The translations under genes and the position numbers were made by a program. The notes beneath the pieces are model-generated. The model saw only the letters and a list, made by a program, of their open reading frames with translations. It searched no databases and had not been told where the DNA came from. From assembly GCA_963732855.1 (NCBI GenBank), contig CAVTBB010000003.1, positions 620,001 through 684,000 of the forward strand: a stretch of DNA of 64,000 bases, written 5' to 3'. This DNA is from DASXVU01 sp963732855 (GTDB taxonomy: Archaea; Thermoplasmatota; Thermoplasmata; Methanomassiliicoccales; UBA472). Below, one piece after another: positions 63,340 to 64,000 of this stretch (position 1 is its first letter; each line of letters opens with the position of its first letter).

Positions 63340-64000
63340 CAATATTCACGCTCCTTGACCTCGAACGTCCCGAGGCGCACCGGCGAGTAGGAGATCGATA
63401 GTCCGTCGTTCCTGACAGAGGTGATGGTGTGCCTGAGGAACTCTGCGTCATCCCTCTTGGGGAAATCGGTCCGGAAGTGTGAGCCGCGGGACTCTCTGCG
63501 ATATAAGGCGCTCAGGCCCACAGATTCCGCGATATTGACCATGCCTCCCAATTCCAACACCTCGAGTAGAGCTTGATTGAAAGGTTTGGTCTTGTCGTCG
63601 ATCGATACCGACATTGTCCGGTGTTGAATGTCCCTTATCATGGCCAGCCCCTTCTCCATCCGTCCTTCCTCGCGGAATATGCCGAAGCTGGCCCACATGA
63701 TCCGTTTCAATTGCTCCCGCAGGGCTGATTGTCTCTCGCCCTCTTTGCGATTGATGATCGAATCGATCCTGCTGGACTCAAGGTCCATGGATTCCCTCAT
63801 CGGCACAAGGTCGGGTCCAGGAGCCCGATCGGTCCCATCAGACATCGAATTGCCTGCAATCCTTCCGAAGACTACGGTCTCCAGTAGCGAGTTACCTCCC
63901 AGCCGGTTCGCCCCGTGGACACTTATGCAGGCACACTCACCGGCGGCATACAAGCCTGGAAGAGCGGTTGCACAATCGTTCATGGCATCCACGCCTCCCA
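63339..64000 (-). CDS. sdhA: Succinate dehydrogenase/fumarate reductase flavoprotein subunit, C-terminal part
   Basis: The C-terminal ~220 residues of the flavoprotein; the start lies beyond base 64000. Text from GGVDAMNDCATALPGLYAAG to GECACISVHGANRLGGNSLL is the FAD-binding closing block, then the helical capping domain (ALREQLKRIMWASFGIFREE) ends in HTITSVRNDG...FEVKEREY. It transfers electrons between succinate/fumarate and the SdhB clusters. Confidence 0.93.
   Translation of the reverse strand, partial: GGVDAMNDCATALPGLYAAGECACISVHGANRLGGNSLLETVVFGRIAGNSMSDGTDRAPGPDLVPMRESMDLESSRIDSIINRKEGERQSALREQLKRIMWASFGIFREEGRMEKGLAMIRDIQHRTMSVSIDDKTKPFNQALLEVLELGGMVNIAESVGLSALYRRESRGSHFRTDFPKRDDAEFLRHTITSVRNDGLSISYSPVRLGTFEVKEREY

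Noticed and set aside
1..64000. CRISPR arrays, insertion sequences, integrases, rRNA genes
   Set aside because: No regularly spaced repeats, no transposase or integrase motifs and no rRNA sequence were seen on either strand.

Overview
The window is archaeal chromosome, most consistent with a euryarchaeon of the Thermoplasmata / Methanomassiliicoccales neighbourhood. The evidence is archaeal L15e, L21e, RNA polymerase subunit F, DUF655, KsgA, Pus10, the KH (Dim2-like) protein, RIO1 and aIF1A in the usual euryarchaeal order. A family B DNA polymerase with a C-terminal PCNA-binding tail, a tRNA with a bulge-helix-bulge intron at 37/38, archaeal TATA boxes and GGAGGTGAT-like ribosome binding sites agree with this. 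The lineage is an inference; no 16S rRNA or methanogenesis gene lies here.

Layout. 0-4.2 kb: polyphosphate operon ppk1 - CHAD/HD protein - ppx on the minus strand, then tRNA-Leu(CAG). 4.4-8.6 kb: flavodoxin, a frameshifted MFS transporter, a TauE/SafE + DUF1634 pair, and a ThiI-like protein without a PP-loop. 8.7-20.4 kb: intact core information genes. 20.4-25.7 kb: tRNA-Glu with intron, then a gene-poor stretch with a decayed flavodoxin, a decayed secreted protein and two membrane proteins. 25.7-32.6 kb: formyltransferase, AdoMetDC-like and phosphatase genes, followed by an unrecognised cluster of two paralogous multi-span membrane proteins, a kinase-fold protein, a 267-residue protein and small proteins sharing a short 'WK' domain. 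32.9-42.9 kb: hydrolase, SDR, MFS and the threonine-to-glycine pair tdh/kbl, mixed with broken genes (F420:NADP reductase, PhzF, hybrid cluster protein remnant, 7TM histidine kinase). 43.0-44.6 kb: an apparently complete mercury-methylation cluster (AbrB-like regulator, HgcA, HgcB). 44.7-50 kb: proA-proB, flavin reductases, ilvE. 51.6-58.7 kb: two Na+/solute symporters, each preceded by a tiny accessory protein, plus two phenylacetate-CoA ligases flanking an ACT protein, with related short promoter motifs. 58.9-64 kb: Fpg glycosylase, a decayed Lrp regulator, a DUF2769 protein, and a fumarate module (aspartase/fumarase, sdhB, partial sdhA).

How it works together. The metabolic genes fit an anaerobic heterotroph handling amino acids and aromatic or branched acids: threonine cleavage, transamination, arylacetate uptake and CoA activation, and fumarate interconversion. 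HgcAB would make methylmercury from inorganic Hg(II). Roughly ten genes carry frameshifts or stops, all of them accessory genes; the core block is intact. This points to real gene decay rather than uniformly poor sequence, although single homopolymer shifts could be sequencing errors.
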